Assembly (NCBI RefSeq): GCF_016126015.1
Contig: NZ_JAEFDB010000006.1
Location: forward strand, 1 to 64,000
Length of the DNA stretch: 64,000 nt
Reading direction: 5' to 3'
From: Capnocytophaga periodontitidis
GTDB lineage: Bacteria > Bacteroidota > Bacteroidia > Flavobacteriales > Flavobacteriaceae
A model generated the notes under the pieces. It did not search any database, had not been told where the DNA came from, and saw only the letters and a program-made list of their open reading frames with translations. Of the stretch, positions 45,943 to 54,048 are shown piece after piece. Both the position numbers and the translations under genes were made by a program. Positions within the stretch are counted from its first letter, which is position 1, and every line of letters starts with the position of its first letter.

Positions 45943-46409
45943 ACCTATTCATTAAAAATATAAAACACAATGCTTATATTGTAGTAATTTGCTATATAAT
46001 ATTAGTTTGTTTCTACAATGTATTCAATAATATAAGGAAACCAGGAATGCCTGAGCTACATTCCTTTTCATTAGAGGGGATACAAGCCCTTGTAGGAACT
46101 TTTGCTATACCTATGATGCTACTTTTTGAATCGTATAGACACGGTGATTGGGTACTAAATACCATCAACAAACTCTTAATTATTGCTCCATTCCTATTTT
46201 ATATACTCCTCCCTATTGTTCTGAAAAAGATAACTTCTTTCAATTTCAAAAACTATTTTCTCACCATAGATGTTATTACATTTGTGATATACGGACTTAT
46301 AATGCTGCCTACTTTAGCTGTGGGTTTATCGGCTGTTATAGCTGTACCAGCTTATATTTTTATGCTGCATTATCGAAATCAACAGTATAAGAAAGGACTA
46401 TTTAATTGA
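45939..46409 (+). CDS. Small four-helix membrane protein
   Basis: A 156-residue protein with four probable transmembrane helices: about 13-30, 46-62, 80-95 and 105-145. It has no recognised motif. It begins with an ATGA overlap to the gene before, so it is the last member of the coupled cluster 44255-46409. A membrane immunity protein would fit but is not shown. Confidence 0.55.
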   Translation: MNLFIKNIKHNAYIVVICYIILVCFYNVFNNIRKPGMPELHSFSLEGIQALVGTFAIPMMLLFESYRHGDWVLNTINKLLIIAPFLFYILLPIVLKKITSFNFKNYFLTIDVITFVIYGLIMLPTLAVGLSAVIAVPAYIFMLHYRNQQYKKGLFN

Positions 46410-46425
46410 AAAAAACGTCATTCAT

Positions 46426-46457
46426 TATTCGTCATTCGTAATTATTTATTATCTTTG
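46426..46457 (+). promoter_or_regulatory. Repeat-borne promoter of manA
   Basis: TATCTTTG (46450-46457) with TTC in the -33 position 19 nt upstream (46428-46430), inside ATTCGTCATTCGTAATT units. The segment from TTCGTAATTATTTATTA through TTTGCCCT is nearly the same as at 63871-63900. Confidence 0.6.
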
Positions 46458-46485
46458 CCCTGTTTAATTAACAACCTTAATAAAA

Positions 46486-47448
46486 ATGTATCCAATAAAA
46501 TTTAAACCAATCCTTAAAGAACGTCTTTGGGGAGGCACTAAACTAAAAACATTATTCAACAAACCTATTGAAAGTGATATTACAGGCGAAAGCTGGGAAG
46601 TATCAGGAGTACCAGGCGATATCTCTGTAGTAGCCAATGGAGCTCTTGAAGGTAAAAGTCTGCAAGAACTCATTGATTTATACCCTAATGAACTACTCGG
46701 CAAACACGTACACCAGCGTTTTGGTCGCGATTTTCCTATCCTTATTAAATTTATAGATGCACGTGAAGACCTTTCTATACAAGTGCATCCTAACGATAAA
46801 TTGGCAAAAGAACGCCACAATTCTTTTGGTAAAACCGAAATGTGGTATGTACTTCACGCTGATGCAGGTGCTGAATTGATTGTAGGCTTCAACAAAACAG
46901 TAACTAAAGAGGAGTATCAACAGCATTTAGACAATGGTACGCTTACTGATATTCTCAACTACGAAAAAGTGAAAGATGGCGATACTTTCTTTATCAACAC
47001 GGGCAAAGTGCACGCCATAGGTAAGGGGATTATCATTGCCGAAATACAACAAACCAGTGATATTACTTACCGCGTGTACGACTTCAACCGTCGTGATAAA
47101 AATGGCAACTTGCGCGAACTCCACACTGAACTCGCTCTCGATGCCATCGACTATGAGAAGAAAGACGACTTTAAAGTGCAGTACTCTCAAAATGCTAATG
47201 AGGTGAACAAAGTGGTGAATTGCCCTTATTTTATCACTAATTTACTACCGCTTACAGCTGGTTTTGAGAAATCGCTTGCTCAAGATGATTCTTTCCATAT
47301 CTATATGTGCGTAAAAGGTGAAGGTACCATCGGTGATGGCACTACCGAATTGTCTATCAAACAAGGTGAAACAGTGCTTTTCCCTGCTTCTTGCCACAAA
47401 TTAGAGGTAAAAACTAAAGGGATGGATTTATTAGAAGTGTTTATTTAG
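46486..47448 (+). CDS. manA: Mannose-6-phosphate isomerase, type I
   Basis: A 320-residue cupin-fold zinc isomerase of the short bacterial type. The metal-binding motifs are IQVHPND (about 103-109), KTEMWYV (near 119) and TGKVHAIGKG (near 176). It interconverts mannose 6-phosphate and fructose 6-phosphate. It has its own repeat-borne promoter and no close neighbour that suggests a dedicated pathway. Confidence 0.95.
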   Translation: MYPIKFKPILKERLWGGTKLKTLFNKPIESDITGESWEVSGVPGDISVVANGALEGKSLQELIDLYPNELLGKHVHQRFGRDFPILIKFIDAREDLSIQVHPNDKLAKERHNSFGKTEMWYVLHADAGAELIVGFNKTVTKEEYQQHLDNGTLTDILNYEKVKDGDTFFINTGKVHAIGKGIIIAEIQQTSDITYRVYDFNRRDKNGNLRELHTELALDAIDYEKKDDFKVQYSQNANEVNKVVNCPYFITNLLPLTAGFEKSLAQDDSFHIYMCVKGEGTIGDGTTELSIKQGETVLFPASCHKLEVKTKGMDLLEVFI

Positions 47449-47499
47449 AAATTAGCTGTAAGCACTAAAAACTAGTATTCACTAACCCTTTACCTAATT

Positions 47500-47949
47500 A
47501 TGAATTTACCAAAATATGATATCATTCCTGATAAAGACCCATACACATTTAATTTTATCAGTGAAGGAAAAAATGGAACTATTCAAAAAGTTGTTTTCTA
47601 CCAAGAAATAGAACCTGCTGGGGTATTCAATTTAGCTTTAGGAGATAGAAATCCTATCACAGGAGAAATAGATGATAAAATTGTTACTGATAATGGCGAT
47701 ACTGAAAAAGTATTAGCTACAGTTGTTGCTACTATTTATGCTTTTTTAGATGACTTTCCTAATGCTTATATATACGCTGAAGGAAGTACTCATTCGCGAA
47801 ATAGACTTTACAGAAGAGGGATAACCAAATACCTAACAGATGCTCTTGAAGATTTTATTATCTATGGATTATTCACTAACAAGAAAATAGAACTTTTTAA
47901 TCCTAATACTAATTATGTGGGATTTCTCATTCATCGTAAAATAAAATAG
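47500..47949 (+). CDS. DUF6934-like protein
   Basis: A 149-residue protein, pattern KYDIIPDKDPYTFNFISEGKNGTIQKVV...FNLALGD...DDKIVTDNGDTEKVLATVVATIYAF...GSTHSRNRLYRRGITKYL. This fits the DUF6934 family of Bacteroidota. Function is unknown. It is followed after 3 nt by a 69-residue ORF, an arrangement common to two-gene toxin-antitoxin-like pairs. GSTxSRxRLYRxGI could form a binding site for phosphate or nucleic acid; this is speculation. Confidence 0.75.
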   Translation: MNLPKYDIIPDKDPYTFNFISEGKNGTIQKVVFYQEIEPAGVFNLALGDRNPITGEIDDKIVTDNGDTEKVLATVVATIYAFLDDFPNAYIYAEGSTHSRNRLYRRGITKYLTDALEDFIIYGLFTNKKIELFNPNTNYVGFLIHRKIK

Positions 47950-47952
47950 ATT

Positions 47953-48162
47953 ATGACAGAAGAAGAAAAAAAAGCTAAAACTAAAAGAATGTGGGATAAG
48001 TATCAGATACGTCTTACTTATAAAGAACAAACTGATACTACCACCGACTATGCTAATAGCAAATATTTTGCAGATAAATTGGCAAGAGCCAAAGAAACAC
48101 TTAAAGGAGTAGATTTTCCCGAAGGTTTCTTCACTTTAACAAACTTACAAACTAACAACTAA
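47953..48162 (+). CDS. Small partner protein of the DUF6934 gene
   Basis: A 69-residue charged, helical protein (TEEEKKAKTKRMWDKYQIRL...KYFADKLARAKETLKGVDFPEGFFTL). No recognised family. It lies 3 nt after the DUF6934 gene and 4 nt before fabH, so all three are translated from one message. Confidence 0.65.
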   Translation: MTEEEKKAKTKRMWDKYQIRLTYKEQTDTTTDYANSKYFADKLARAKETLKGVDFPEGFFTLTNLQTNN

Positions 48163-48166
48163 AAAT

Positions 48167-49174
48167 ATGTATACATCAAGAATTAAGGGATTAGGATTTT
48201 ATGTCCCTGACAATGTAGTTACTAACGACGACTTATCCAAACTAATGGATACCAGCGATGAATGGATTCAAGAGCGCACTGGTATCAAAGAGCGTCGTCA
48301 CGCCCTAAAAGGCAGTGATACCACTACCTCAATGGGGGTAAAAGCGAGCTTAAAAGCTATTGAAGTTGCTAAAATCAATAAAGAAGAAATAGACTTTATT
48401 GTATTTGCAACTCTCAGTCCCGACTTTTATTTCCCTGGTTGTGGGGTATTGGTACAGAAAGAATTGGGCTTGCCTAACGTAGGGGCTCTTGATATTCGCA
48501 ACCAATGTTCGGGCTTTCTTTACGCGCTCTCTGTAGCCGACCAGTATATCAAAACGGGGATGTACAAAAATATCCTTGTGATAGGTGCTGAAACCCAATC
48601 GCCTGCGCTGGATATGAGTACTCGTGGTCGCAATATGGCAGTGCTCTTTGGCGATGGTGCTGGGGCTGCTATCGTTTCTCGTTCCGATGACCCCGAACGC
48701 GGTATTCTCTCTACTCACTTGCACAGTCAAGGTGAGCACGCCGAGCAATTGGCAATGATAGCACCTGGGGTAGGTACCAAATGGGTGCCTCAAATATTGG
48801 CTGAAAACGACCCTGATGATGTGAGTTATTATCCTAATATGAACGGTCAGTTTGTATTTAAAAATGCTGTAGTGCGCTTTGCCGAAGTGATTGAAGAAGG
48901 ATTAAAAGCTAACGGACTTTCTCGCGAAGATATCAATATGCTGATTCCTCACCAAGCTAATTTGCGTATCTCACAGTTTGTACAACACCAATTCAAACTC
49001 ACTGATGAACAGGTGTTCAACAATATAATGAAATATGGTAACACTACCGCCGCTTCTGTGCCTATTGCTCTTACTGAAGCAGTTCAACAAGGCAAAATCA
49101 AGGACGGCGACCTCGTAGTACTTGCTGCTTTTGGTAGTGGTTTCACTTGGGCAAGTGCTATTATAAGATGGTAG
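48167..49174 (+). CDS. fabH: Beta-ketoacyl-ACP synthase III
   Basis: A 335-residue thiolase-fold enzyme starting fatty-acid synthesis by condensing acetyl-CoA with malonyl-ACP. The triad is Cys114 (RNQCSGF), His in LIPHQANLR (near 267) and Asn in KYGNTTAASVP (near 297). It is a normal length for the family. It starts 4 nt after the DUF6934 pair. Whether it is the only fabH of the genome cannot be told. Confidence 0.95.
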   Translation: MYTSRIKGLGFYVPDNVVTNDDLSKLMDTSDEWIQERTGIKERRHALKGSDTTTSMGVKASLKAIEVAKINKEEIDFIVFATLSPDFYFPGCGVLVQKELGLPNVGALDIRNQCSGFLYALSVADQYIKTGMYKNILVIGAETQSPALDMSTRGRNMAVLFGDGAGAAIVSRSDDPERGILSTHLHSQGEHAEQLAMIAPGVGTKWVPQILAENDPDDVSYYPNMNGQFVFKNAVVRFAEVIEEGLKANGLSREDINMLIPHQANLRISQFVQHQFKLTDEQVFNNIMKYGNTTAASVPIALTEAVQQGKIKDGDLVVLAAFGSGFTWASAIIRW

Positions 49175-49193
49175 CCACAGCGTGGCAGACAAT

Positions 49194-49238
49194 AAAAAAG
49201 CTGTTGAACATTACAACTTGTTCAACAGCTTTTTTTTA
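49194..49238. terminator. Bidirectional terminator between fabH and xth
   Basis: AAAAAAGCTGTTGAAC and GTTCAACAGCTTTTTTTT form a 12-bp GC-containing stem with flanking A and T tracts; it ends both convergent transcripts. Confidence 0.88.
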
Positions 49239-49264
49239 TCTCTCTAACACCTATCCCTTGACTT

Positions 49265-50029
49265 CTAACTCCTAATCTCTAATACAATAGGGCAATGGTC
49301 GCTGTGTTTTGCCTCAGGAAGGATAAGTGCACGTTCCATTCGGTTTTCTAAAGGGGCAGATACTAAGTGATAGTCAATCCGCCAACCTTTGTTGTTGTTG
49401 CGAGCATTAGCGCGATAGCTCCACCACGAGTACTGATGTGACTCTTTGTGGAAATAACGGAAACTATCAATAAAACCACTCTTCATAAACTTGTCTAACC
49501 ACTCGCGCTCTACGGGCAAGAAGCCTGATACAGTAGCATTGCGCACGGGATCGTGTATATCGATTGCCTCGTGACAGATGTTGTAATCACCACAGATAAC
49601 GAGGTTAGGCACTGTTTGTTTGAGCTTATTAATATACTTTTGAAAGTCAGCCATAAAAGTGAGTTTGAAATCCAAACGATCGGGGTTCGTACCTGAGGGC
49701 AAATAGAGACTCATTACTGAGAGTGTCTCAAAATCAGCACGAAGTACTCGTCCTTCCTTGTCCATATAATCAATTCCTGTGCCTATTTCCACGTGTTTGG
49801 GAGCGATTTTAGAGAGAATAGCCACACCACTATAACCTTTCTTTTCAGCACTATGGTAATATTGATAAGTATACCCTAATTCAGTAAATACTTCTGTAGG
49901 TATCTGGTCTTCAAAGGCTTTTATCTCTTGCAGACATAATACATCAGGGTTAGCACTTTTCAGCCAATCGGCAAAGCCTTTAGTAAGGGCTGCCCTTATG
50001 CCGTTTACATTGTAACTGATAATCTTCAT
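49265..50029 (-). CDS. xth: Exodeoxyribonuclease III
   Basis: A 254-residue endonuclease/exonuclease/phosphatase-fold protein. ISYNVNGIRAA (Asn7), LQEIK (Glu35), the central GDYNICHEAIDIHDP and the closing HSDHCPIVLEI are the metal and catalytic motifs of ExoIII. It repairs abasic sites. Its start overlaps the deoC stop by one nt. The last residues are encoded by the CTAATTTCTAAT-type border repeat. Confidence 0.94.
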   Translation of the reverse strand: MKIISYNVNGIRAALTKGFADWLKSANPDVLCLQEIKAFEDQIPTEVFTELGYTYQYYHSAEKKGYSGVAILSKIAPKHVEIGTGIDYMDKEGRVLRADFETLSVMSLYLPSGTNPDRLDFKLTFMADFQKYINKLKQTVPNLVICGDYNICHEAIDIHDPVRNATVSGFLPVEREWLDKFMKSGFIDSFRYFHKESHQYSWWSYRANARNNNKGWRIDYHLVSAPLENRMERALILPEAKHSDHCPIVLEIRS

Positions 50030-50691
50030 TAGTAGCCGCTTCCTTTCTCTCCTTTTAAGATAGCAATTCCGTTAGAAGTACCTATGCGTTCTACGCCAAG
50101 GTTTACGTATTGCATAGCTGTTTCATAGTCGCGTATACCTCCAGATGCTTTCACTTTAGCCTTATGTTGCACACATTCTTTCATCAGTTTTACATCGGCG
50201 AGTGTTGCGCCCCCCGTACCAAAGCCTGTAGAAGTTTTTACAAAATCGGCTTTAGCATCAAGGGCTAAACGGCAAGCCAAGCGTTTTTCTTCATCAGTAA
50301 GGTAACAAGTTTCGAGGATGACTTTCAGCACACGGTTTTCACCTGTACAGCGTTTAAGAGCGATAATTTCGTCCAATACTTGATTGGTTTTCCCTGATTT
50401 GAGCCAACCTACATTCAGCACCATATCAATTTCATCAGCACCATCGGCAAGGGCTTCACCTGTTTCAAAATATTTGGCTTTAGCCGACATTGCTCCTAAG
50501 GGGAAGCCTACTACGCTACATACCTTGATATCAGTACCTGTTAAGAATTTTTTAGCGGTTGCTACATAGCCACTATTCACACATACCGAATAAAAATCGT
50601 ACTCCACAGCCTCTTTACAAAGAGTTTCAATCTCGCTAATGGTAGCTGTAGCTTTCAGAAGCGTGTGGTCAATGAGTTTGTTTAATTCCAT
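50029..50691 (-). CDS. deoC: Deoxyribose-phosphate aldolase
   Basis: A 220-residue class I aldolase. The Schiff-base lysine is Lys152 in DFVKTSTGFGTGGAT, and VKASGGIRDY near 181 holds the second conserved Lys. It splits 2-deoxyribose 5-phosphate into glyceraldehyde 3-phosphate and acetaldehyde, salvaging deoxynucleosides. xth overlaps by one nt downstream. Upstream lies the TAAGAGGTAAGAAG repeat. Confidence 0.95.
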   Translation of the reverse strand: MELNKLIDHTLLKATATISEIETLCKEAVEYDFYSVCVNSGYVATAKKFLTGTDIKVCSVVGFPLGAMSAKAKYFETGEALADGADEIDMVLNVGWLKSGKTNQVLDEIIALKRCTGENRVLKVILETCYLTDEEKRLACRLALDAKADFVKTSTGFGTGGATLADVKLMKECVQHKAKVKASGGIRDYETAMQYVNLGVERIGTSNGIAILKGEKGSGY

Positions 50692-50703
50692 AGTTTTTTT
50701 AGT

Positions 50704-50733
50704 TAAGAGGTAAGAAGTAAGAGGTAAGAGATA
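50704..50733. repeat. TAAGAGGTAAGAAG-type border repeat
   Basis: Four degenerate units (GTTAAGAG, GTAAGAA, GTAAGAG, GTAAGAG, ATAAG) lie just upstream of deoC, followed by CTAATTTCTAAC units to about 50765. Same family as 9550-9593 and 57216-57250. Confidence 0.7.
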
Positions 50734-50756
50734 AGTATGATACTAATTTCTAACTT

Positions 50757-51530
50757 CTAACTCCTAATACCTATTTTAATATATTCTCGTTGATTGTAAT
50801 TTTCTTTAAATGTTATAGATATATACAGATAGTTGTTTTTGCTAAAGAATATTGCTTCTTTTTCACTGTAATCAATTGTCCAATATTGAGGGCTAACAGT
50901 AATAAGTTCTTTTAAAGTGAATGATTTCGCTTGTTTTACTTTATAAAACATTAAAAATGTTCCCAAAACATCACTATATGTCCCTATTACATAGTTTCTA
51001 TCAGGTGATAAGAGCGGTTCGCCTTCCATTTTAGTCTGATTACCTGTTTGTTTATCAATAAAAAGAATTTCTTGAGCTCTATAAACCGTATATCTCACTA
51101 CATATTGATTTAAATCAGGTATTTCACCTAAATAATCGTATATTTCAGCATCTCCATCATTTTCAGATTGCTCTGTATCTTCAAATGTAACAGTTTTATT
51201 TTTACAAGGAAGCTCAATCACTCCATTTTGTTTTTCAATTCTTAAATTGTCGTTAGTGAGGAAATAATAGCGATGTTTCAATGCTTGTAGGTATTCCTGC
51301 TTTGAAATCTTTGCTATAGTAAAATATTTCCCAAAATCCTTAGTGTCAGAAGTGTCTCCCATTGTTTCTAAAAGCTCCTTTTCTGTAGGTTTATCCTCTT
51401 TAGCAGAATTTTCTGTTTGTATTTGAGGTTCTTCAGTAGGAGCAACACTTTCCCCTGCTGGTTGTTTCCCTTGAAAGAGATTACAGCCAGCAAACAATAG
51501 TGTTAAAATAAAAGAGATAAAGTATTTCAT
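50757..51530 (-). CDS. Tandem-family lipoprotein (member 1, shortest)
   Basis: A 257-residue lipoprotein (lipobox LLFAGCNLF, Cys16) followed by a Gln/Glu/Pro-rich linker. The C-terminal half (LRIEKQNGVIELPC...EYIKIGIRS) is common to the four paralogues in this array, but the SH3-like segment VQKELYVI... is missing, so this copy lost its N-terminal domain. Function is unknown. The copies share the 'DKxTGxxTxxExxPxLSPDxxYxI' strand pattern, which may be a beta-propeller-like or WD-like fragment. Confidence 0.75.
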   Translation of the reverse strand: MKYFISFILTLLFAGCNLFQGKQPAGESVAPTEEPQIQTENSAKEDKPTEKELLETMGDTSDTKDFGKYFTIAKISKQEYLQALKHRYYFLTNDNLRIEKQNGVIELPCKNKTVTFEDTEQSENDGDAEIYDYLGEIPDLNQYVVRYTVYRAQEILFIDKQTGNQTKMEGEPLLSPDRNYVIGTYSDVLGTFLMFYKVKQAKSFTLKELITVSPQYWTIDYSEKEAIFFSKNNYLYISITFKENYNQREYIKIGIRS

Positions 51531-51559
51531 AGATTAGTTATAATGCTATTTACTAATTT

Positions 51560-52519
51560 CTAATTTCTAATTCCTATCTTGATATACATTCGCTGTTTGT
51601 TAGGATTTTTATGCTCGTCAAAAAAGTTTGGGATAACATTCATCGGGGCGTATAAGAAACCATTTTTACTAAAAAAGATGGGTTCTTTATCAAAATCATA
51701 GGTTGCCCACCATTTTATGTCTTCATTTACTAAAGTTTCAATCACAAATGGTTTTATGCTTTTTATGCGATACAAAGAAATTATTCCCACTAAATCTTCA
51801 TAAGCTCTCCCTATTGTAATGATATACTTCTTATCGGGAGAGAGAAATGGAAAACGCTCAAAATCAGTTTGCTTACCAGTGGTTTTATCTATAAAAATAT
51901 AAGCATAAAAATCTTCAGAATCTTCAAAAACTAAATATTGATTGAGAACAGGAACATTCCCTACATAAGCATAGGTTGTAGAAAGAGGATTTTCAACACT
52001 ATTAGGCTGGTCTTTTAGATAAACTGTTTTATGCTCACAAGGGAAGGTAAGTTTGCCATTCTTCTTTACAATTGCAAGGGTGTCTTCTATGAGGAAATCT
52101 ATCTTATTTCTAAGAGCTTCTTGATATTCTTCATAAGAAATTTGATCTATACTCAGGTATTTAGTGATACGATCGTTAGAATTTCCGTTAATATCTACGT
52201 TTTTTGTAAGATCATCCCTTGTGATTTTAGTTTTCAGAGTATTCCAATCACCTACATCTTTCTTTTTTATATAATCTCCTCTGTCAGTTTTGTAAAACTC
52301 ATTTCCTTCTGCACTTATTTTTATTTTCTCGCCGAAAAGATAATAATCTTCCCGTTCTTCCTTATCAATGACATACAACTCCTTCTGCACTGGCACAAAC
52401 ACTTCTTCTTGTTGTTGTTTTTCCTCTACTGCAACACTTTCCTCTGCCAGCTGTTGCCTTTGAAAAAGGTTACAGCCAGCTAATAATAGTATTAAAATAA
52501 AAAAGATAAAGTATTTCAT
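51560..52519 (-). CDS. Tandem-family lipoprotein (member 2)
   Basis: A 319-residue lipoprotein (lipobox LLLAGCNLF). After the Gln/Glu linker a SH3-like segment (VQKELYVIDKEEREDYYLFGEKIKISAEGNEFYKTDR) precedes the common C-terminal domain, which ends MYIKIGIRN. It starts 19 nt after the next member. The signal-peptide DNA is nearly the same as in its paralogues, suggesting recent duplication or conversion. Confidence 0.78.
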   Translation of the reverse strand: MKYFIFFILILLLAGCNLFQRQQLAEESVAVEEKQQQEEVFVPVQKELYVIDKEEREDYYLFGEKIKISAEGNEFYKTDRGDYIKKKDVGDWNTLKTKITRDDLTKNVDINGNSNDRITKYLSIDQISYEEYQEALRNKIDFLIEDTLAIVKKNGKLTFPCEHKTVYLKDQPNSVENPLSTTYAYVGNVPVLNQYLVFEDSEDFYAYIFIDKTTGKQTDFERFPFLSPDKKYIITIGRAYEDLVGIISLYRIKSIKPFVIETLVNEDIKWWATYDFDKEPIFFSKNGFLYAPMNVIPNFFDEHKNPNKQRMYIKIGIRN

Positions 52520-52538
52520 AGATTAGTTATAATGCTAT

Positions 52539-53543
52539 TTACTGATTTCTAATTCCTATCTTGATATACTTTCGTTGGTCATTAAGTTTAACATCTTTCT
52601 TTCCTTTCCAAAAAAGCCCTTCAACATTAAAAGAAGCGTAAATATTTCCATTACTGCTAAAAAACAAAGGTGTTTCTTTTGTGTGATAAGGCATCCAATA
52701 ATTAATTTCTGTTTGAGCTACCATTTCAATAAGGGGAATACTATCTTTTTGGACATTGTACAAAGATATTTTTGTGTAATTCATATATGTGGGGTTCGTT
52801 GTACAAAATAAATACTTGAAATCAGGAGAAAGAAAAGGCTCTTGCCCTAATTTCATTGTTTCTTTAGTATCTTTCTCTATCAAAATAAAAAATCCATATG
52901 CTACATCTCCTTGGTATGTTATGTAGGCAAGATAACGTTGTAAAGGTGCTATCCACCATACTTTTTCACAATTACTCCATTCTATATCTTCTTTCTCTAC
53001 TTCATAAGCTTGATGATTGATGTAAAGCACCCCCTCTTTGTAGGTGAAATTTTTTATTGGAGTTCTGAAATCTACTCTATTTTTCAATTCTTTTTGGTAC
53101 TCTTGCTTTGGTATGAGTGAAATAGTAAAATAATCAGATAGATTTTTTCCTTCTTTAGATATATCAAATTCATTTTCACCTTCTTCTAACTCCTCAACTG
53201 CTTCTAAAATCTCTTTTGTAAGTGGGATTTCGTTATATGTACCCATATTTTCTTTCAGTAAATAACAATCCGTAGGTGATTTTATCTTATAGAAATGCTT
53301 TGACTCAGCTTCTAATTCTACAAGCTCTCCTAACTCACACTTTAAGTTGAGTTTAGCAGTTGTATCAGGGGCAGAATAAAGTTCAGTTTTAGGATTTATC
53401 ACATACAACTCCTTCTGCACTGGCACAAACGTTTCTACCTGCTTTTCCTCTACTATAGCACTTTCCTCTGCCGGCTGTTGCCCTTGAAAGAGGTTACAGC
53501 CTGCAAACAATAAGATTGATACATATAGTAGTAAGATTCTCAT
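52539..53543 (-). CDS. Tandem-family lipoprotein (member 3)
   Basis: A 334-residue lipoprotein (lipobox LLFAGCNLF). It has an SH3-like segment (ELYVINPKTELYSAPDTTAKLNLKCELGELVELEAESKHFYKI) and the common C-terminal domain ending RKYIKIGIRNQ. It starts with an ATGA overlap to the stop of the Cys-rich protein gene, so translation is coupled. Confidence 0.78.
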   Translation of the reverse strand: MRILLLYVSILLFAGCNLFQGQQPAEESAIVEEKQVETFVPVQKELYVINPKTELYSAPDTTAKLNLKCELGELVELEAESKHFYKIKSPTDCYLLKENMGTYNEIPLTKEILEAVEELEEGENEFDISKEGKNLSDYFTISLIPKQEYQKELKNRVDFRTPIKNFTYKEGVLYINHQAYEVEKEDIEWSNCEKVWWIAPLQRYLAYITYQGDVAYGFFILIEKDTKETMKLGQEPFLSPDFKYLFCTTNPTYMNYTKISLYNVQKDSIPLIEMVAQTEINYWMPYHTKETPLFFSSNGNIYASFNVEGLFWKGKKDVKLNDQRKYIKIGIRNQ

Positions 53544-54043
53544 TTCTTTATATATTTTTTAGTTCCTTTTTCTACTAATATCTCTTTATAAGTTCCACTT
53601 TTTGTATAAAAAGTAAAGATTATAGCCGTCATTACATAATCCTTACAACCTTTACAACACTCTTTTATAAGATTATCTCCCAGAATGTCTGCTACAAAAG
53701 TATGGTCTCCTTGTTTGAACTCAAAAGCCGTATATTCACGATATAGGAAAAAATCATCAGCATTAGGGTCACAACAATAGCGGTCATATACTTTGCGCTT
53801 CATTTCCTTATCAAGATACTTGGCTATATGCTCATTTATAAAAAACTGGCTCCCCTTAAAGCAGTCTTCTTTTATTGAGGCTTTAAATAACTTACGCTCA
53901 TAGGTTATTTTTTCAATTTCTTCAGTAGGTATCTTCTCATCAAAGCAAATTTGCTCCCCATCTAGAAAAGTAACACAATTGTGCTGACTGTAAACATTTC
54001 CTACCCATAAAATCCCTAAAAAGTAAAGTAATAATCTTGCCAT
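53540..54043 (-). CDS. Cys-rich secreted protein in the lipoprotein array
   Basis: A 167-residue protein with a signal peptide (MARLLLYFLGILWVGNVYSQ) and about ten Cys (CVTF, EQICFD, KEDCF, RYCCDP, KECCKGCKDYV), so disulfides or metal are likely. It is unrelated to the lipoproteins on either side. A gap of 5 nt to the upstream gene and an ATGA overlap downstream place it in the same message. Function is unknown. Confidence 0.7.
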   Translation of the reverse strand: MARLLLYFLGILWVGNVYSQHNCVTFLDGEQICFDEKIPTEEIEKITYERKLFKASIKEDCFKGSQFFINEHIAKYLDKEMKRKVYDRYCCDPNADDFFLYREYTAFEFKQGDHTFVADILGDNLIKECCKGCKDYVMTAIIFTFYTKSGTYKEILVEKGTKKYIKK

Positions 54044-54048
54044 AATAA

